Below are positions 36,873-46,046 of a stretch of 64,000 bases of DNA, one piece after another. Every line of letters begins with the position of its first letter. Positions within the stretch are counted from its first letter, which is position 1. The position numbers and the translations under genes were made by a program. The DNA comes from Planctomycetota bacterium. Lineage in GTDB: Bacteria > Planctomycetota > JAJSAM01 > JAJVHW01. Under the pieces are notes generated by a model. That model was not told the DNA's origin. It saw only the letters and a list, made by a program, of their open reading frames with translations, and did not search any database. The DNA lies in the NCBI GenBank assembly GCA_024280885.1, contig JAJRPF010000039.1:62001-126000 (forward strand). Direction: 5' to 3'.

Positions 36873-38477
36873 ATGTCCCCGATGACGCGACCCGTTCGGC
36901 GATGGTTTCGTCGGAATGTTCGCGCAGCCCTGGTCGATGGGGAACACGCGCTTTGCTTGCCCCCACGATCGGCCGATGTACCGGGTGTGAACGAGAAGCG
37001 TGCACGCGACGAGTCGGAGCCTTGGCGGCAACGTGTCGTGCCCGGCGTGGCACTGGCTGCGCTGCACATTGCCGTCGCTCTTGGATACCGACTGTCGGGG
37101 TCGATCGCGATCGAGTCGGATCCGCGCCGCGGAAGCTGGGACTGGCACTGGCAGACGCTCCCACTCGCCGATCTGCGTGCCGATCTCGCGGAGAGCCTCT
37201 GGTATCTCCACGCGCAGCCTCCCGGCTACAACCTCCTCGGCGGTCTCCTGGCGAAGCTCCTCTCGGATGCGAACGTGCCGCTCGCCCTCTGGGTCCTGAA
37301 CGTCGTCCTCGGTGGCGTGGGCGTGGCACTCGCAGTCGACATCATTCGCGGAGCGACGGGGAGTCGGTGGTGCGCCACAATCACCGGGGTCGTACTCGCG
37401 CTGCACCCGACGCTCTTGCTCTACGAGGCGTACCCGCTCTACACACATCTCGCGGCGATGCTCTGCGTCGTCGCCGTGTGGTGCGTGCATGCGTTCGTCA
37501 CGACGCGCCGCGAGAGCGCACTCGTCGGGTTCGCGGCGACGGCGATCGCGCTGATCCTCGTACGAAGCGCGTTCCACATTGCACTGATCGTTCCGCTTCT
37601 CGCGGCGCTCGCATTCCTTTCGCAAAGACGACGAACGGTGGTGATGGCAACGCTCCTCTGCATCCTCCCCGTCGCCGTCTGCGTGAAAAACCAAGCGCTC
37701 TACGGCGTGATGGGTACGAGCAGTTGGGCCGGCCAGGGACTCTGGCGCATCGCGTCCGCCAGCAGCAGTCGCGCCGACCTGAGCACGCTCGCATCGACCG
37801 GCGTGATCGACACGGTCCCGGCGCGTTTCGCGGCCTTCACACCACCGGCGGAACTGCGCGAGTCGGGATACGGAAAGACGTCGGACATCGTGATCCTGGC
37901 ACGCGACGATCAACACAACATCAACGTTCCGGACATCGGACGAACGTATATGCGTAGCGCCCTCGCACTCATTGCGGCGGACCCGCTGGCCTACCTTCGC
38001 AACGTCGAACGGGCGTACGCTCAGTTCTGCGAACCCTCATCACGTTTCAAGCACGTGCGCGACGGACGCCAAGGTCTCGGCGTGCACGAGACGGTGTACT
38101 CGGACGGCCTCTACGGGGCGTCCTGGGTCGGATACCGACGCGGATCGCTCGTCTACTTCGTCATCCCACTCTCGTTGCTGATCTACCTGATCGCCGCGGG
38201 AACAGCATGTGGCCGACGCCCGGAACGGTGGGTCGCCTGGGCTCGCCGTGACGCTCCTGTCGCGATCGCGGGGGCGCTCGTTGCCTACATCGCGCTCGTG
38301 GGATCCGCGTTCGAATACGGCGAGAACGCCCGCTTCAAGGCGCTGGTGGAACCGACGTTCATCATCTTCATCGCCATCGTCACGCAGCGCAGCGTGACAC
38401 GCGGTTGGGACCGCGTGACGAACCGGGCCGTCATCGAACGCGACGACGCGTCACCAGGTCGTCTGCAAGAGCGCTGA
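36873..38477 (+). CDS. Multi-pass membrane protein, GT39/PMT-like glycosyltransferase candidate
   Basis: A 534-residue protein with a basic N-terminal tail of ~55 residues and about ten membrane helices. The first periplasmic loop contains [17 protein letters not shown], a phrase typical of polyprenyl-phosphate-sugar-dependent GT-C glycosyltransferases, and the helices [19 protein letters not shown] and [20 protein letters not shown] fit that family. No confident DD/DE catalytic pair could be assigned, although [11 protein letters not shown] lies in the right loop. A role in sugar transfer across the membrane is inferred. It starts 26 bp from the divergent anchored protein gene. Confidence 0.65.
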   Translation: MSPMTRPVRRWFRRNVRAALVDGEHALCLPPRSADVPGVNEKRARDESEPWRQRVVPGVALAALHIAVALGYRLSGSIAIESDPRRGSWDWHWQTLPLADLRADLAESLWYLHAQPPGYNLLGGLLAKLLSDANVPLALWVLNVVLGGVGVALAVDIIRGATGSRWCATITGVVLALHPTLLLYEAYPLYTHLAAMLCVVAVWCVHAFVTTRRESALVGFAATAIALILVRSAFHIALIVPLLAALAFLSQRRRTVVMATLLCILPVAVCVKNQALYGVMGTSSWAGQGLWRIASASSSRADLSTLASTGVIDTVPARFAAFTPPAELRESGYGKTSDIVILARDDQHNINVPDIGRTYMRSALALIAADPLAYLRNVERAYAQFCEPSSRFKHVRDGRQGLGVHETVYSDGLYGASWVGYRRGSLVYFVIPLSLLIYLIAAGTACGRRPERWVAWARRDAPVAIAGALVAYIALVGSAFEYGENARFKALVEPTFIIFIAIVTQRSVTRGWDRVTNRAVIERDDASPGRLQER

Positions 38478-38574
38478 TCGGGGAAAGTCCGCGAAGTCCA
38501 GCTGCCCGAGGCCCGGCCAGAAGTCCGCGCGTGCGAGGTTCGGCGTCCCGCGGCGCGCGGACTACGATGCGAGG

Positions 38575-40245
38575 ATGAGCACCACGAAGAGCGGCCCCCG
38601 CGAAGTTCAGCCTCCCCGCGGCACGGAGATCACCTGCGCCAACTGGCAGATCGAGGCCGCGTACCGGATGATCCAGCACAACCTGGCGCCCGACAACGCC
38701 GAGGACCCGGATCACCTGATCGTCTACGGCGGATCGGGCAAGGCAGCACGCAACTGGGAGTGTTTCGACGCGATCCTGGAGTCGCTGCGGAAGCTGAAGC
38801 CGGATGAAACGCTGCTGGTGCAAAGCGGCAAGCCGGTCGGCGTCTTCCGGACCCACGAACACGCACCGCGGGTGCTCATCGCCAACAGCAACCTGGTCGG
38901 GAAGTGGGCCGACTGGGAGCACTTCCGAGAGCTCGACCGCAAGGGACTCATGATGTACGGCCAGATGACGGCCGGTTCGTGGATCTACATCGGCACGCAG
39001 GGCATCTTGCAGGGGACGTACGAGACGTTCGCCGAGGCGGCGCGACAGCACGCGGGCGGCAACCTGCGCGGGAAACTGGTCGTCTCGGGCGGGCTCGGCG
39101 GCATGGGCGGCGCGCAGCCACTCGCCGCGACGATGAACGACGCGGTCTACCTCGGTGCCGACATCGATCCCGCGCGGATCCAGAAGCGCCTCGACACTGA
39201 CTACCTCGACGAGGTCGCGGACTCGATCGACGCCGCGATCGACCGTGCGCTCGCAGCATGCGAGGCCGGCGAAGCGGTGTCGATCGGCGTCGCCGCGCCG
39301 CAGACCGACCTGCTCCGGCGCATGCTCGAACGCAATGTAGTGCCCTGCCTCCTCACGGACCAGACGAGCGCGCACGACGAACTCGACGGCTACGTTCCGG
39401 ACGGCATGCCGTTCGACGAGGCCATCGCCCTGCGGACCTCCGATCCCGGGCGCTACATCGCCGAGTCCAATCGCACGATGGTGGACCATTGCAAGTTGAT
39501 GGTGGAGTTGCAGGAGCGCGGCGCCGCGACATTCGACTACGGCAACAACCTGCGCGGACAGGCGCTCGCCAACGGTTTCGAGAACGCGTTCGCATTCCCG
39601 GGCTTCGTCCCGGCGTATATTCGTCCGCTCTTCTGCGAGGGCAAGGGCCCCTTCCGCTGGGTGGCGCTCTCCGGCGATCCGGAGGACATCCGGAAGACCG
39701 ACGAGACCATCCTGCGACTCTTCCCGGAAGACGAGGCGCTGGCGCGCTGGATCCGCCTCGCGGGGGAGCGCGTGACGTTCCAGGGGCTGCCGTCGCGCAT
39801 CTGCTGGCTCGGCTACGGCGAGCGCGCAAAGGCGGGACTGGAGTTCAACCGTATGGTGCGCGACGGCGAGTTGTCGGCCCCGGTCGTGATCGGTCGCGAT
39901 CACCTGGATTGCGGCTCCGTCGCATCGCCCAACCGCGAGACCGAATCCATGAAGGACGGCTCCGACGCCGTCGCGGACTGGCCCATCCTGAACGCGTTGC
40001 TCAACACGGCGTCGGGCGCGACGTGGGTGTCATTCCACCACGGCGGCGGCGTCGGGATGGGCTACTCGCTCCACGCGGGCATGGTGATCTGCTGCGACGG
40101 CACGCCCGAGATTGACGAACGGCTCGATCGCGTCCTCACCGGGGACCCGGGCATGGGCGTCATCCGCCACGCCGACGCGGGTTACGAGAAGGCGATCGAG
40201 GTCGCGCACGAACGCGGCGTGAACATCCCGATGCCACGGTCGTAG
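38575..40245 (+). CDS. hutU: Urocanate hydratase
   Basis: A 556-residue urocanase adding water to urocanate to give imidazolonepropionate, using tightly bound NAD+. The NAD-binding glycine loop is [15 protein letters not shown] (~171-185). The active-site cysteine is C410 in [12 protein letters not shown], the same number as in the Pseudomonas putida enzyme. Near the C-terminus are [16 protein letters not shown] and [11 protein letters not shown]. Length is normal. It lies 3 kb upstream of hutI on the same strand, with a broken HEAT gene between, and 11 kb from hutH. No dedicated regulator is seen. Confidence 0.98.
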   Translation: MSTTKSGPREVQPPRGTEITCANWQIEAAYRMIQHNLAPDNAEDPDHLIVYGGSGKAARNWECFDAILESLRKLKPDETLLVQSGKPVGVFRTHEHAPRVLIANSNLVGKWADWEHFRELDRKGLMMYGQMTAGSWIYIGTQGILQGTYETFAEAARQHAGGNLRGKLVVSGGLGGMGGAQPLAATMNDAVYLGADIDPARIQKRLDTDYLDEVADSIDAAIDRALAACEAGEAVSIGVAAPQTDLLRRMLERNVVPCLLTDQTSAHDELDGYVPDGMPFDEAIALRTSDPGRYIAESNRTMVDHCKLMVELQERGAATFDYGNNLRGQALANGFENAFAFPGFVPAYIRPLFCEGKGPFRWVALSGDPEDIRKTDETILRLFPEDEALARWIRLAGERVTFQGLPSRICWLGYGERAKAGLEFNRMVRDGELSAPVVIGRDHLDCGSVASPNRETESMKDGSDAVADWPILNALLNTASGATWVSFHHGGGVGMGYSLHAGMVICCDGTPEIDERLDRVLTGDPGMGVIRHADAGYEKAIEVAHERGVNIPMPRS

Positions 40246-40467
40246 TAGCGGCTCCAATCTGGCGGCCCCAGTGAGACGACTCCGTGCCACCACCCCGCGC
40301 CGTGACGCGAGCGTCATGTCCGGAACGCAGTGTCCCACGTTGCGGACACGGACCGACCGCGCCCTCTCGCCCTTGCGGAGAGCTGACAGGCAGCACCCGG
40401 CCCGCATTGTCGCGTTCGGATCGCGCACCTCGCCAACGGCGCGCGAATTGCGAAAACGCTTGACGAC

Positions 40468-41331
40468 ATGCGCACTGTCACGCTCTCCGAGATCCTGACC
40501 CCACTCGTTCTGACCGCCATTCTCGCGGCCTCCCCGACGGCTCTCGCCGGCGACGAGAAGCCGATCGAGAAGGCGGAGCGACTGCTGAAGAGCGGGCTCT
40601 ACGCAGACCGGATCCACGCACTCGAGATCGTCGAGAGGATCGAGGACGACAAGGGCATCGAGAGCCTGCTGATCGACGTGCTGCGCGACGACAAGGAATG
40701 GGGCGTGCAGATCAAGGCGGCGGAGTTGCTCGGCAAGCGCGGCGGCAAGGACGCACGCGCGGTGCTTGCCACGGAGTCCGTCGCCGGGGAGATCCAATGG
40801 GTCCGCGACGCCGCCGATCGCGCACTCGGCGAACTCGGCGAACTCGCGGGTGAAGAGGCCGGGGAACTACTCCTCAAGCAGGCTAAGGAGAGCCGTGACG
40901 ACGCGGTAAAGGCGCGCGCCGTGGCCGCGGCGACACCCTTCGTCACGAAGGAGCACATCTCGCGCCGGGTCCGCTACACGAGGGACAAGGATGCATACCT
41001 GGGGCGCGCCGCAGCACGGGCCCTCGGCGGGTTGGTCGCGAACCCAGAGACGCGTGACTCGGCCATCAAGGGCCTGAAGAGCGTGCTCGACAAACGCAAG
41101 GAACACCGCGCGTTCCTGCAGTACTCGGGGGCAATCGAGGGACTCGCGGCGGCGGGTACTCCCGAGGCCCGCGCCATCCTGATCGAAGAGTTGATGGCGT
41201 TCCCGATGAGCATCCTCTACCCGAACGCGTCGAGGTGCTGGTGGACAGCGCCGAGATGCGACATCGCTACGGGACGACGCCACTCGGCATCACATTCCGC
41301 TGGGGTCTCGGGAAGGTCCAGCACTCGGTGA
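40468..41331 (+). CDS. Secreted HEAT-repeat protein, 5' part of a frameshifted gene
   Basis: A 287-residue reading frame with a signal peptide (residues 1-27, ending ALA) and HEAT-like repeats (IHALEIVERIEDDKGIESLLIDVL; YLGRAAARALGGLVANPETRDSAI). After MAFPMSILYP at ~41220 the reading changes to a composition unlike the rest (NASRCWWTAPRCDIATG), while the +0 frame beginning PERVEVLVDSAEM continues sensibly to 41570. One missing base near 41220-41223 would join the two parts into a ~367-residue protein. The break is either a real frameshift or a sequencing error. It lies between hutU and hutI but looks unrelated to histidine use. Confidence 0.75.
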   Translation: MRTVTLSEILTPLVLTAILAASPTALAGDEKPIEKAERLLKSGLYADRIHALEIVERIEDDKGIESLLIDVLRDDKEWGVQIKAAELLGKRGGKDARAVLATESVAGEIQWVRDAADRALGELGELAGEEAGELLLKQAKESRDDAVKARAVAAATPFVTKEHISRRVRYTRDKDAYLGRAAARALGGLVANPETRDSAIKGLKSVLDKRKEHRAFLQYSGAIEGLAAAGTPEARAILIEELMAFPMSILYPNASRCWWTAPRCDIATGRRHSASHSAGVSGRSSTR

Positions 41332-41570
41332 GCCACTTCTACCTTCAGGAAGAGGGCCTGCAACACGCGCGCAACCCGCGCGACCGCATGGTCTTCGCCG
41401 CAGACGATCTGGGGCTCTCGCTCGCGACGATCCGCAAGATGGCGGCCAGCGGCGCCTTCGACGGGCGCGTCAGCAAGGAGACGCTGGAAGAGATCGCGCC
41501 CGACTACTCGATGTTCCGGATGATCGTGAACAGGGTCGCCGAGAAGAGCAGGTGGGTGGAAGAGCTGTAG
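41235..41570 (+). CDS. 3' part of the frameshifted secreted HEAT-type protein
   Basis: A 111-residue frame (GTG start only nominal) reading MLVDSAEMRHRYGTTPLG, then FRWGLGKVQHSVSHFYLQEE, ending EKSRWVEEL. It overlaps the 5' part by 97 bp in another frame and has normal codon use for this genome. There is no ribosome-binding site before 41235, so it is unlikely to be an independent gene. I read it as the C-terminal domain of the upstream protein, with YPERVEVLVDS as the natural join. Confidence 0.7.
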   Translation: MLVDSAEMRHRYGTTPLGITFRWGLGKVQHSVSHFYLQEEGLQHARNPRDRMVFAADDLGLSLATIRKMAASGAFDGRVSKETLEEIAPDYSMFRMIVNRVAEKSRWVEEL

Positions 41571-41640
41571 GCAGCGTCCAGGCGACCTCCCCCGCTCTCC
41601 GCGCACCACGTTCGGCCGCCCGCCTGTAGCCTCGGCAGCC

Positions 41641-42888
41641 ATGCCGACTCACGCTGACCTCCTCGTCCTGAACGCTTCCGAGCTCGTGACCTGTGCCGAC
41701 GGGCCCGAAGGTCCTCTTCGCGGCGACGATCTGCGCGCCCCCGGGATGCTGGAGAACGCCGGTGTGGCGATCACGGACGGCCGCATTGCCGCAGTTGGCA
41801 CGACAGAAGACATCACCACGCGCTATACGGCTCCGCGCACGATCGACGCGCAGGGCTGCGCCGTGCTCCCGGGCTTCGTGGACCCCCACACCCACCTCGT
41901 TTTCGGTCGCACGCGCGAAGACGAGTTCGAGTTGCGTTGCCTCGGGAAGACGTACGAGGAGATCGCGGCGGCCGGCGGCGGTATCCGCGCGTCGTCGCGG
42001 CGCTTCCGTGCCACGTCCCGCGCCGAGATCCTCGCGCAAGCGCGGGCAACGCGTCGCCGGGCGCTCTTGCACGGCACGACCACGATCGAGATCAAGTCGG
42101 GCTACGGTCTCGATCTCGCGAGCGAACTCCTGGCACTCGAAATCGCCGGTGAGCTCGACGACAACGGCGACATCGTACGGACCTTCCTCGGCGCGCACGA
42201 GGTGCCCGACGCATACCGCGACGACCGCGACGCCTACATTCGTCTGGTCTGCGACGAGATGATCCCGACGGTCGCCGCGCGCGGGCTCGCGCGCTACTGC
42301 GACGTCTTCTGCGAGGAGCACGTATTCACCCAGGCGGAGACGCGCACCATCTGTCGCGCGGCGCGCGAGAACGGTCTCGAGATCAAGCTCCACGTGGACG
42401 AGTTGGCGGGCACAGGCGGTGCCGAGCTCGCCGTGGAACTGCGCGCCACGAGCGCCGATCACCTGATGCAGATCAGTGCTGCCGGCATCGCGGCGATGGC
42501 GACGTGCGACACGATCGCGGTGCTCCTCCCCGGCACGTCGTTCTTCCTCGGGATGCAGACGTTCGCGCCTGCCCGGCGCATGATCGAGGCGGGTTGCGCG
42601 ATCGCTCTCGCCACCGATTGCAACCCGGGCTCGTCCATGAGCGAGAACCCACAGACCCTCCTCACGATCGCCTGCATCGGACTCGGATTGCGCCCGATCG
42701 AGGCCATCGCGGCTCTGACCCGCAACGCCGCATATGCGGTGGATCTCGGCACGGAGGTCGGGCGCATCGCCCCCGGATATCGCGCCGACCTGGTCGTCAC
42801 CGACGTCGCCAATCACCGCCTCTTGCCTTATCACCACGGCGTCAATCACGCAGCAACCGTCGTCCACCACGGACGCATCGTGGCCTGA
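41641..42888 (+). CDS. hutI: Imidazolonepropionase
   Basis: A 415-residue amidohydrolase opening the ring of imidazolonepropionate to N-formimino-L-glutamate. Metal ligands H83 and H85 lie in VDPHTHLVFGRTREDEFELR (first 20 residues of the block), with IKLHVDEL (HVDE) and ATDCNPGSSMSENPQT downstream supplying the remaining His/Asp residues. YGLDLASELL and HEVPDAYRDDR are also specific to HutI. Length is typical. The ATG at 41641 begins 70 bp after the HEAT remnant. The cyclodeaminase gene follows 103 bp downstream, consistent with a hutI-cyclodeaminase transcription unit. Confidence 0.98.
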   Translation: MPTHADLLVLNASELVTCADGPEGPLRGDDLRAPGMLENAGVAITDGRIAAVGTTEDITTRYTAPRTIDAQGCAVLPGFVDPHTHLVFGRTREDEFELRCLGKTYEEIAAAGGGIRASSRRFRATSRAEILAQARATRRRALLHGTTTIEIKSGYGLDLASELLALEIAGELDDNGDIVRTFLGAHEVPDAYRDDRDAYIRLVCDEMIPTVAARGLARYCDVFCEEHVFTQAETRTICRAARENGLEIKLHVDELAGTGGAELAVELRATSADHLMQISAAGIAAMATCDTIAVLLPGTSFFLGMQTFAPARRMIEAGCAIALATDCNPGSSMSENPQTLLTIACIGLGLRPIEAIAALTRNAAYAVDLGTEVGRIAPGYRADLVVTDVANHRLLPYHHGVNHAATVVHHGRIVA

Positions 42889-42991
42889 GGGCCCGCGACC
42901 AATTCGCGTCGTGCAGACTTCGAGCCTGAAGAGAGATCGTGCCAATGTCGATGATCAGAAGGCGGGCGCAGCGCTCGGCACGGGAGAAGGC

Positions 42992-44044
42992 ATGCGGCTG
43001 ATCGCGTTCACCATCGAACTCGGGGAATCTCCGACCCCCGCTCAACTCGCATCCGTTTCCGCGGCCGCACAGGCTCCGTCCATCGCCGTGGTCGTCGATG
43101 ACATCGGCGCCACGATCATCGGCGCACCGCACGACGTGGTGACGGCATCGGTGGCGGCGGCGCACGCCGCGCGCGCCGCCGGCGCCAGAATCCGTTGCCG
43201 CGTCGAGCCGCTGGGAGATGCGACCACCGACATCGCCCAGGAGGTGGCCGCGGCCGTGCGCGACGGCGTGAGCAAGCCCCTGACGACGCCGATCGCGAGC
43301 CCGGAGGGCACAACGACCGCGCCGGAAGCCGACTCTGTCTCCGATCCAGTTCCCGCGACGACGACGACCGACGACGGCGGTGACGCGGCCGCCGCGCCGC
43401 ATAGCCCCGACGCTGCCGACGATCCGCTGCTCTCCGGCGCGCCGCTGCTCCACGCACTCTCTGCCGCCGTTCCCACTCCGGCCGGAGGTTCTGCCGCCGC
43501 AGCCACGTGCGCGATGGCAGCAGCTATCGTGGCAATGGCCGCGCGCGTCGCACTGGCGAACCAGCGCTACGCCGATGTCCACGCCGAGATGAGCGCCGGT
43601 CTCGAGAAGGCCGAGACCCTCCGTGACGAGTTGCACGCACTGGTACGCACGGACTCCGACGCGTACGAAGAGTTCATGCGCGCGAGCGCGATGCCGCGCG
43701 TGACGGAAACGGAGGCGGAAGCACGTAGCGCAGCCCTGGCGCCCGCAGCGATGGCCGCGTGCGAAGCGCCACTCGACGTCATGCGTCGCGGGCTGAGCGT
43801 TCTGGAATTGTGTGCTCGCATCGCCCGCCGCGGCGCCGAGAGCACTCGCCCCGACGTCGCTGTCGCCGCATCGCTGGCGGGCGCGGCCACGCGAGGCGCG
43901 TGGATCAACGTTCGTGCCAACATGCCTTCGCTGCGCGACCTCGAGACGCGCTCGCGACTCTCCGGCGAAGCCGGAACCATCGCGCGCCAGGCGGACGAGA
44001 CGGAGCGCCACACGCTCCGGGCCGCCGGCGTGGACGCGACCTGA
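42992..44044 (+). CDS. Formimidoyl-tetrahydrofolate cyclodeaminase with atypical N-terminal domain
   Basis: A 350-residue protein. Residues ~148-345 match the cyclodeaminase (FTCD_C) domain: PLLHALSAAVPTPAGGSAAA (the P-x-P-G-G-S-like entry), then ALANQRYADVHAEM, RTDSDAYEEFMRA and RGAWINVRANM. This domain converts 5-formimino-THF to 5,10-methenyl-THF and ammonia. Residues 1-95 (VVVDDIGATIIGAPHDVVTASVAAA) loosely resemble one subdomain of the formiminotransferase half, but about 200 residues and the known active-site histidine are absent; residues 96-147 are a low-complexity Thr/Pro/Asp linker. The ATG at 42992 has GGAGAAGG just upstream. It follows hutI. Confidence 0.85.
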   Translation: MRLIAFTIELGESPTPAQLASVSAAAQAPSIAVVVDDIGATIIGAPHDVVTASVAAAHAARAAGARIRCRVEPLGDATTDIAQEVAAAVRDGVSKPLTTPIASPEGTTTAPEADSVSDPVPATTTTDDGGDAAAAPHSPDAADDPLLSGAPLLHALSAAVPTPAGGSAAAATCAMAAAIVAMAARVALANQRYADVHAEMSAGLEKAETLRDELHALVRTDSDAYEEFMRASAMPRVTETEAEARSAALAPAAMAACEAPLDVMRRGLSVLELCARIARRGAESTRPDVAVAASLAGAATRGAWINVRANMPSLRDLETRSRLSGEAGTIARQADETERHTLRAAGVDAT

Positions 44045-44051
44045 CAGCGGC

Positions 44052-45317
44052 GTGACGCAAGCACTGCACGCTATCGCGGTGCCTTCTCGATACAGGTCTC
44101 CTCCGCGTACCGCACTGCAACGCGCCGGCACCGGGATCGTCGCATTCGCGCTCTTGGCGTCGGTCCCCGCCACAGTCCCCGGCGGGACACCGTCCATCGC
44201 CGCCGCACAGGAGACCACGGAGCACGGGCGCACCCCCGCCACTGGCAGCACCACTCAGCGTGCCACCGACGGCGCCACCGCGCTCCTCGTACGCCTGACT
44301 CCGCACGTCGAGAAAGCCTACGGCGCGGCATTCGAGCGTCCGCCGCGCGTCGTCGTCGTCTCTCGCGAGCGGGCAACGGAGATCTTCCGCGCCGATCTCC
44401 GCCCCGAGATCGAACGACGCTATCCGGACGCCTCGAAGGCACAGCGCCGCACGCTTCTCAGTCTCTCCGCGTCCAGTTCGGTCGCGTCGTGTCTCGCTCG
44501 GTACAGCTTCGGCGCGAAGGCGATCATCGTCGTCCGCAAGAGCTTCGACAGCCAACGCGAAGCGGCGGGATTCGCCGCCGACGAGGCCGCCGACCTGCTC
44601 CTCGCCGTCCTCGCTCACGAGGCGGTGCACGCGCTGGACGACGAGCGATTCGACCTCGCGTCGTTCTACGCCAACGCCGGCGATGCCGAGGCCTTGCGCG
44701 CCCGCGCCATGGTGGTGGAAGGACGCGCTGTCCACTTCGGCCGGATCGCGGCGCAGGCAGCTGGCGCTGGCGAACGAGCGCGCGCACTGCTGCCCGGCGG
44801 CGAGGAGCCGAGCGACGCCCGCGCGTGGTCGCTCCGCATGACCTACGAGGCAGGCGCGCACTTCGTCGCGGGATTACTGAGGCGCGGCGGAGCGAGACTG
44901 GCCGACCGCGCGCTCACGTCTGCGCCAGCGACGACTCACGAGGTCTTCCACGGCGCGCGGTGGCCCGAGAGCCCTCCCGACGCTCGCCCTGTCGCCCGAT
45001 TGCGCGAATCGGGTCTGACCGATCGCCCGCTCACGCTCTCGGAACTCCAACTCCGCGCACGCTACGCTGCACTGCACGGGCGCAAGACCGCGGACGCGAT
45101 CTTCGCTGGCTTTCGTGGCGGAGCGCAGGTTCTCGTCGACGCCACGAACGTCACAGTCCTCGCCTTCGCCGACTCCGAGGCCGCCCGGAACTACGTCGCC
45201 CTCGCCGGGGAAGAAGCGCCCACCAGGCAGGCAGGCGACCTCGTCATGCGCGCCTTCGGACCGGCGGCGGACACGCTCCTCGCGAAGCTCCTCCACACGC
45301 GCGACCACGACGAGTAG
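44052..45317 (+). CDS. Secreted zincin-like protein with HEAVH motif
   Basis: A 421-residue protein (GTG 44052; a second GTG at 44079 would remove nine residues and give a neater signal peptide). Residues ~28-52 are the export signal (GIVAFALLASVPATVPGG...AAA). The motif HEAVH (189-193) in AVLAHEAVHALDDERFD, with VVEGRAVHFG 30 residues later (E223), resembles a gluzincin zinc site. The C-terminal part is helical with repeated RxxxA patterns. It starts 8 bp after the cyclodeaminase gene, so they may be co-transcribed, but no functional link is evident. Proteolysis is possible but unproven. Confidence 0.75.
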   Translation: MTQALHAIAVPSRYRSPPRTALQRAGTGIVAFALLASVPATVPGGTPSIAAAQETTEHGRTPATGSTTQRATDGATALLVRLTPHVEKAYGAAFERPPRVVVVSRERATEIFRADLRPEIERRYPDASKAQRRTLLSLSASSSVASCLARYSFGAKAIIVVRKSFDSQREAAGFAADEAADLLLAVLAHEAVHALDDERFDLASFYANAGDAEALRARAMVVEGRAVHFGRIAAQAAGAGERARALLPGGEEPSDARAWSLRMTYEAGAHFVAGLLRRGGARLADRALTSAPATTHEVFHGARWPESPPDARPVARLRESGLTDRPLTLSELQLRARYAALHGRKTADAIFAGFRGGAQVLVDATNVTVLAFADSEAARNYVALAGEEAPTRQAGDLVMRAFGPAADTLLAKLLHTRDHDE

Positions 45318-45530
45318 GGGGCCATCTCAGTTGACCCGCTAGATATTGGGCGTGCGTCCGGATGCGGCTCGATGGTATTTTGATCCGCATGACGTGTGTC
45401 GCAGGCGTGCGACCACTGGCAGGGAACCCCGAAAGGAGTCTGCCACGACTCCTGGACGGGACGGCCCGGGGCTGCGGGAAACGGCGACCACGAGTCGCTT
45501 GCGAGCAGTCCCTCATGAGAGGAGGTGAGC

Positions 45531-45569
45531 ATGTCAAGTGGCTGTATCAGGAGGCTGCCCGTCGGGTAG
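45531..45569 (+). CDS. Possible 12-residue leader peptide
   Basis: ATG 45531 to TAG 45569 encodes MSSGCIRRLPVG. It is preceded five bases upstream by GGAGG within GGAGGTGA, among the best ribosome-binding sites in the window. The last codons fall in the left arm of a long-range stem (45554-45561), so ribosome movement would compete with the fold. No obvious amino-acid bias points to a sensed substrate. Whether it is translated is unknown. Confidence 0.35.
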   Translation: MSSGCIRRLPVG

Positions 45570-45609
45570 GCACGACGGTCTTGCCCCATGCGGGCAGCAC
45601 TCGACTCAC

Positions 45610-45647
45610 GAGGGCGGCGTCTAGCGACGTCGCCCTCCTTTTCGTTT
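45610..45647 (+). terminator. Intrinsic terminator
   Basis: GAGGGCGGCGTC (45610-45621), loop TAGC, GACGTCGCCCTC (45626-45637): 11 of 12 Watson-Crick pairs plus one G-U, followed by CTTTTCGTTT. This is the clearest rho-independent terminator in the window. Confidence 0.88.
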
Positions 45648-45752
45648 CGGCAAACGACTGCCTCAGACGCGCGGTCCGACGCACGACGCGCAACGCACGC
45701 ACTATTCGAGGCCGCTGCGGGAGAGCGACGACGGGAATACGCGACACAGCCG

Positions 45753-45794
45753 TTGACTCATCGACATGAGTCAATCATACTCACGGGTATGAGT
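45753..45794 (+). promoter_or_regulatory. Toxin-antitoxin promoter with two tandem palindromic operators
   Basis: A -35 box TTGACT (45753-45758), a 17-bp spacer and a -10 box CATACT (45776-45781) lie immediately before the antitoxin ATG at 45789. Two copies of ACTCA-N6-TGAGT (45756-45771 and 45779-45794) overlap the promoter, the second reaching into the start codon; their centres are 23 bp apart, about two DNA turns. This is how ribbon-helix-helix antitoxins typically bind to repress their own operon. Only 7 nt separate the -10 box from the ATG, so the mRNA should be leaderless. Confidence 0.8.
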
Positions 45795-46046
45795 AAGAGA
45801 CTGCAGGTGCTGTTTCCTGACGACCAGATGCGGGAGATCCGTCGAGTCGCCAAGGTCGAAGGCGTGACCGTTGCCGCCTGGGTGCGGCGCGTTCTGGTGG
45901 ATGCGTGCCGCGAGCACCCGTACGAGACGGTGGAGGCGAAGCTCGCCGCGGTGCGCGAGGGCGCGGCGTACAGCTTCCCGACGGCGGACATCGATCAGAT
46001 GCTCTCCGAGATCGCGCAAGGATATGAGCAGGACATCGAAGAGTGA
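45789..46046 (+). CDS. Ribbon-helix-helix antitoxin
   Basis: An 85-residue protein. Residues 3-45 form a ribbon-helix-helix DNA-binding fold: [19 protein letters not shown] (ribbon then helix), then [15 protein letters not shown]. The C-terminal acidic tail ([19 protein letters not shown]) is the usual toxin-wrapping segment. It should neutralise the PIN toxin whose start overlaps its stop by 4 bp, and repress the operon through the two palindromes overlapping its start. The ATG at 45789 has no Shine-Dalgarno sequence, in keeping with a leaderless message. Confidence 0.88.
   Translation: MSKRLQVLFPDDQMREIRRVAKVEGVTVAAWVRRVLVDACREHPYETVEAKLAAVREGAAYSFPTADIDQMLSEIAQGYEQDIEE

Larger units (their letters stand above)
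45395..45647 (+). ncRNA. Unassigned structured RNA candidate ending in an intrinsic terminator
   Basis: This 471-bp gene-free gap holds a chain of hairpins on the plus strand: AGGAGTC/GACTCCT (45434-45453), GCGAC/GTCGC (45484-45498), a long-range stem GCTGCCCG/CGGGCAGC (45554-45561 with 45591-45598), and a terminator at 45610-45647. A near-perfect ribosome site (GGAGGTGA, 45521-45528) precedes a 12-codon ORF. I compared it by eye with tmRNA, RNase P RNA, SRP RNA and common riboswitches and found no match. It could be a leader/attenuator or a regulatory RNA; the 5' end is a guess. Confidence 0.5.

Noticed and set aside
42734..42991. Extended start of the cyclodeaminase
   Set aside because: It overlaps hutI in another frame; GGAGAAGG and ATG at 42992 give a better start.
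45395..45647. tmRNA, RNase P RNA or SRP RNA
   Set aside because: The conserved ends and core motifs of those RNAs are absent; only generic stems and a terminator are seen.
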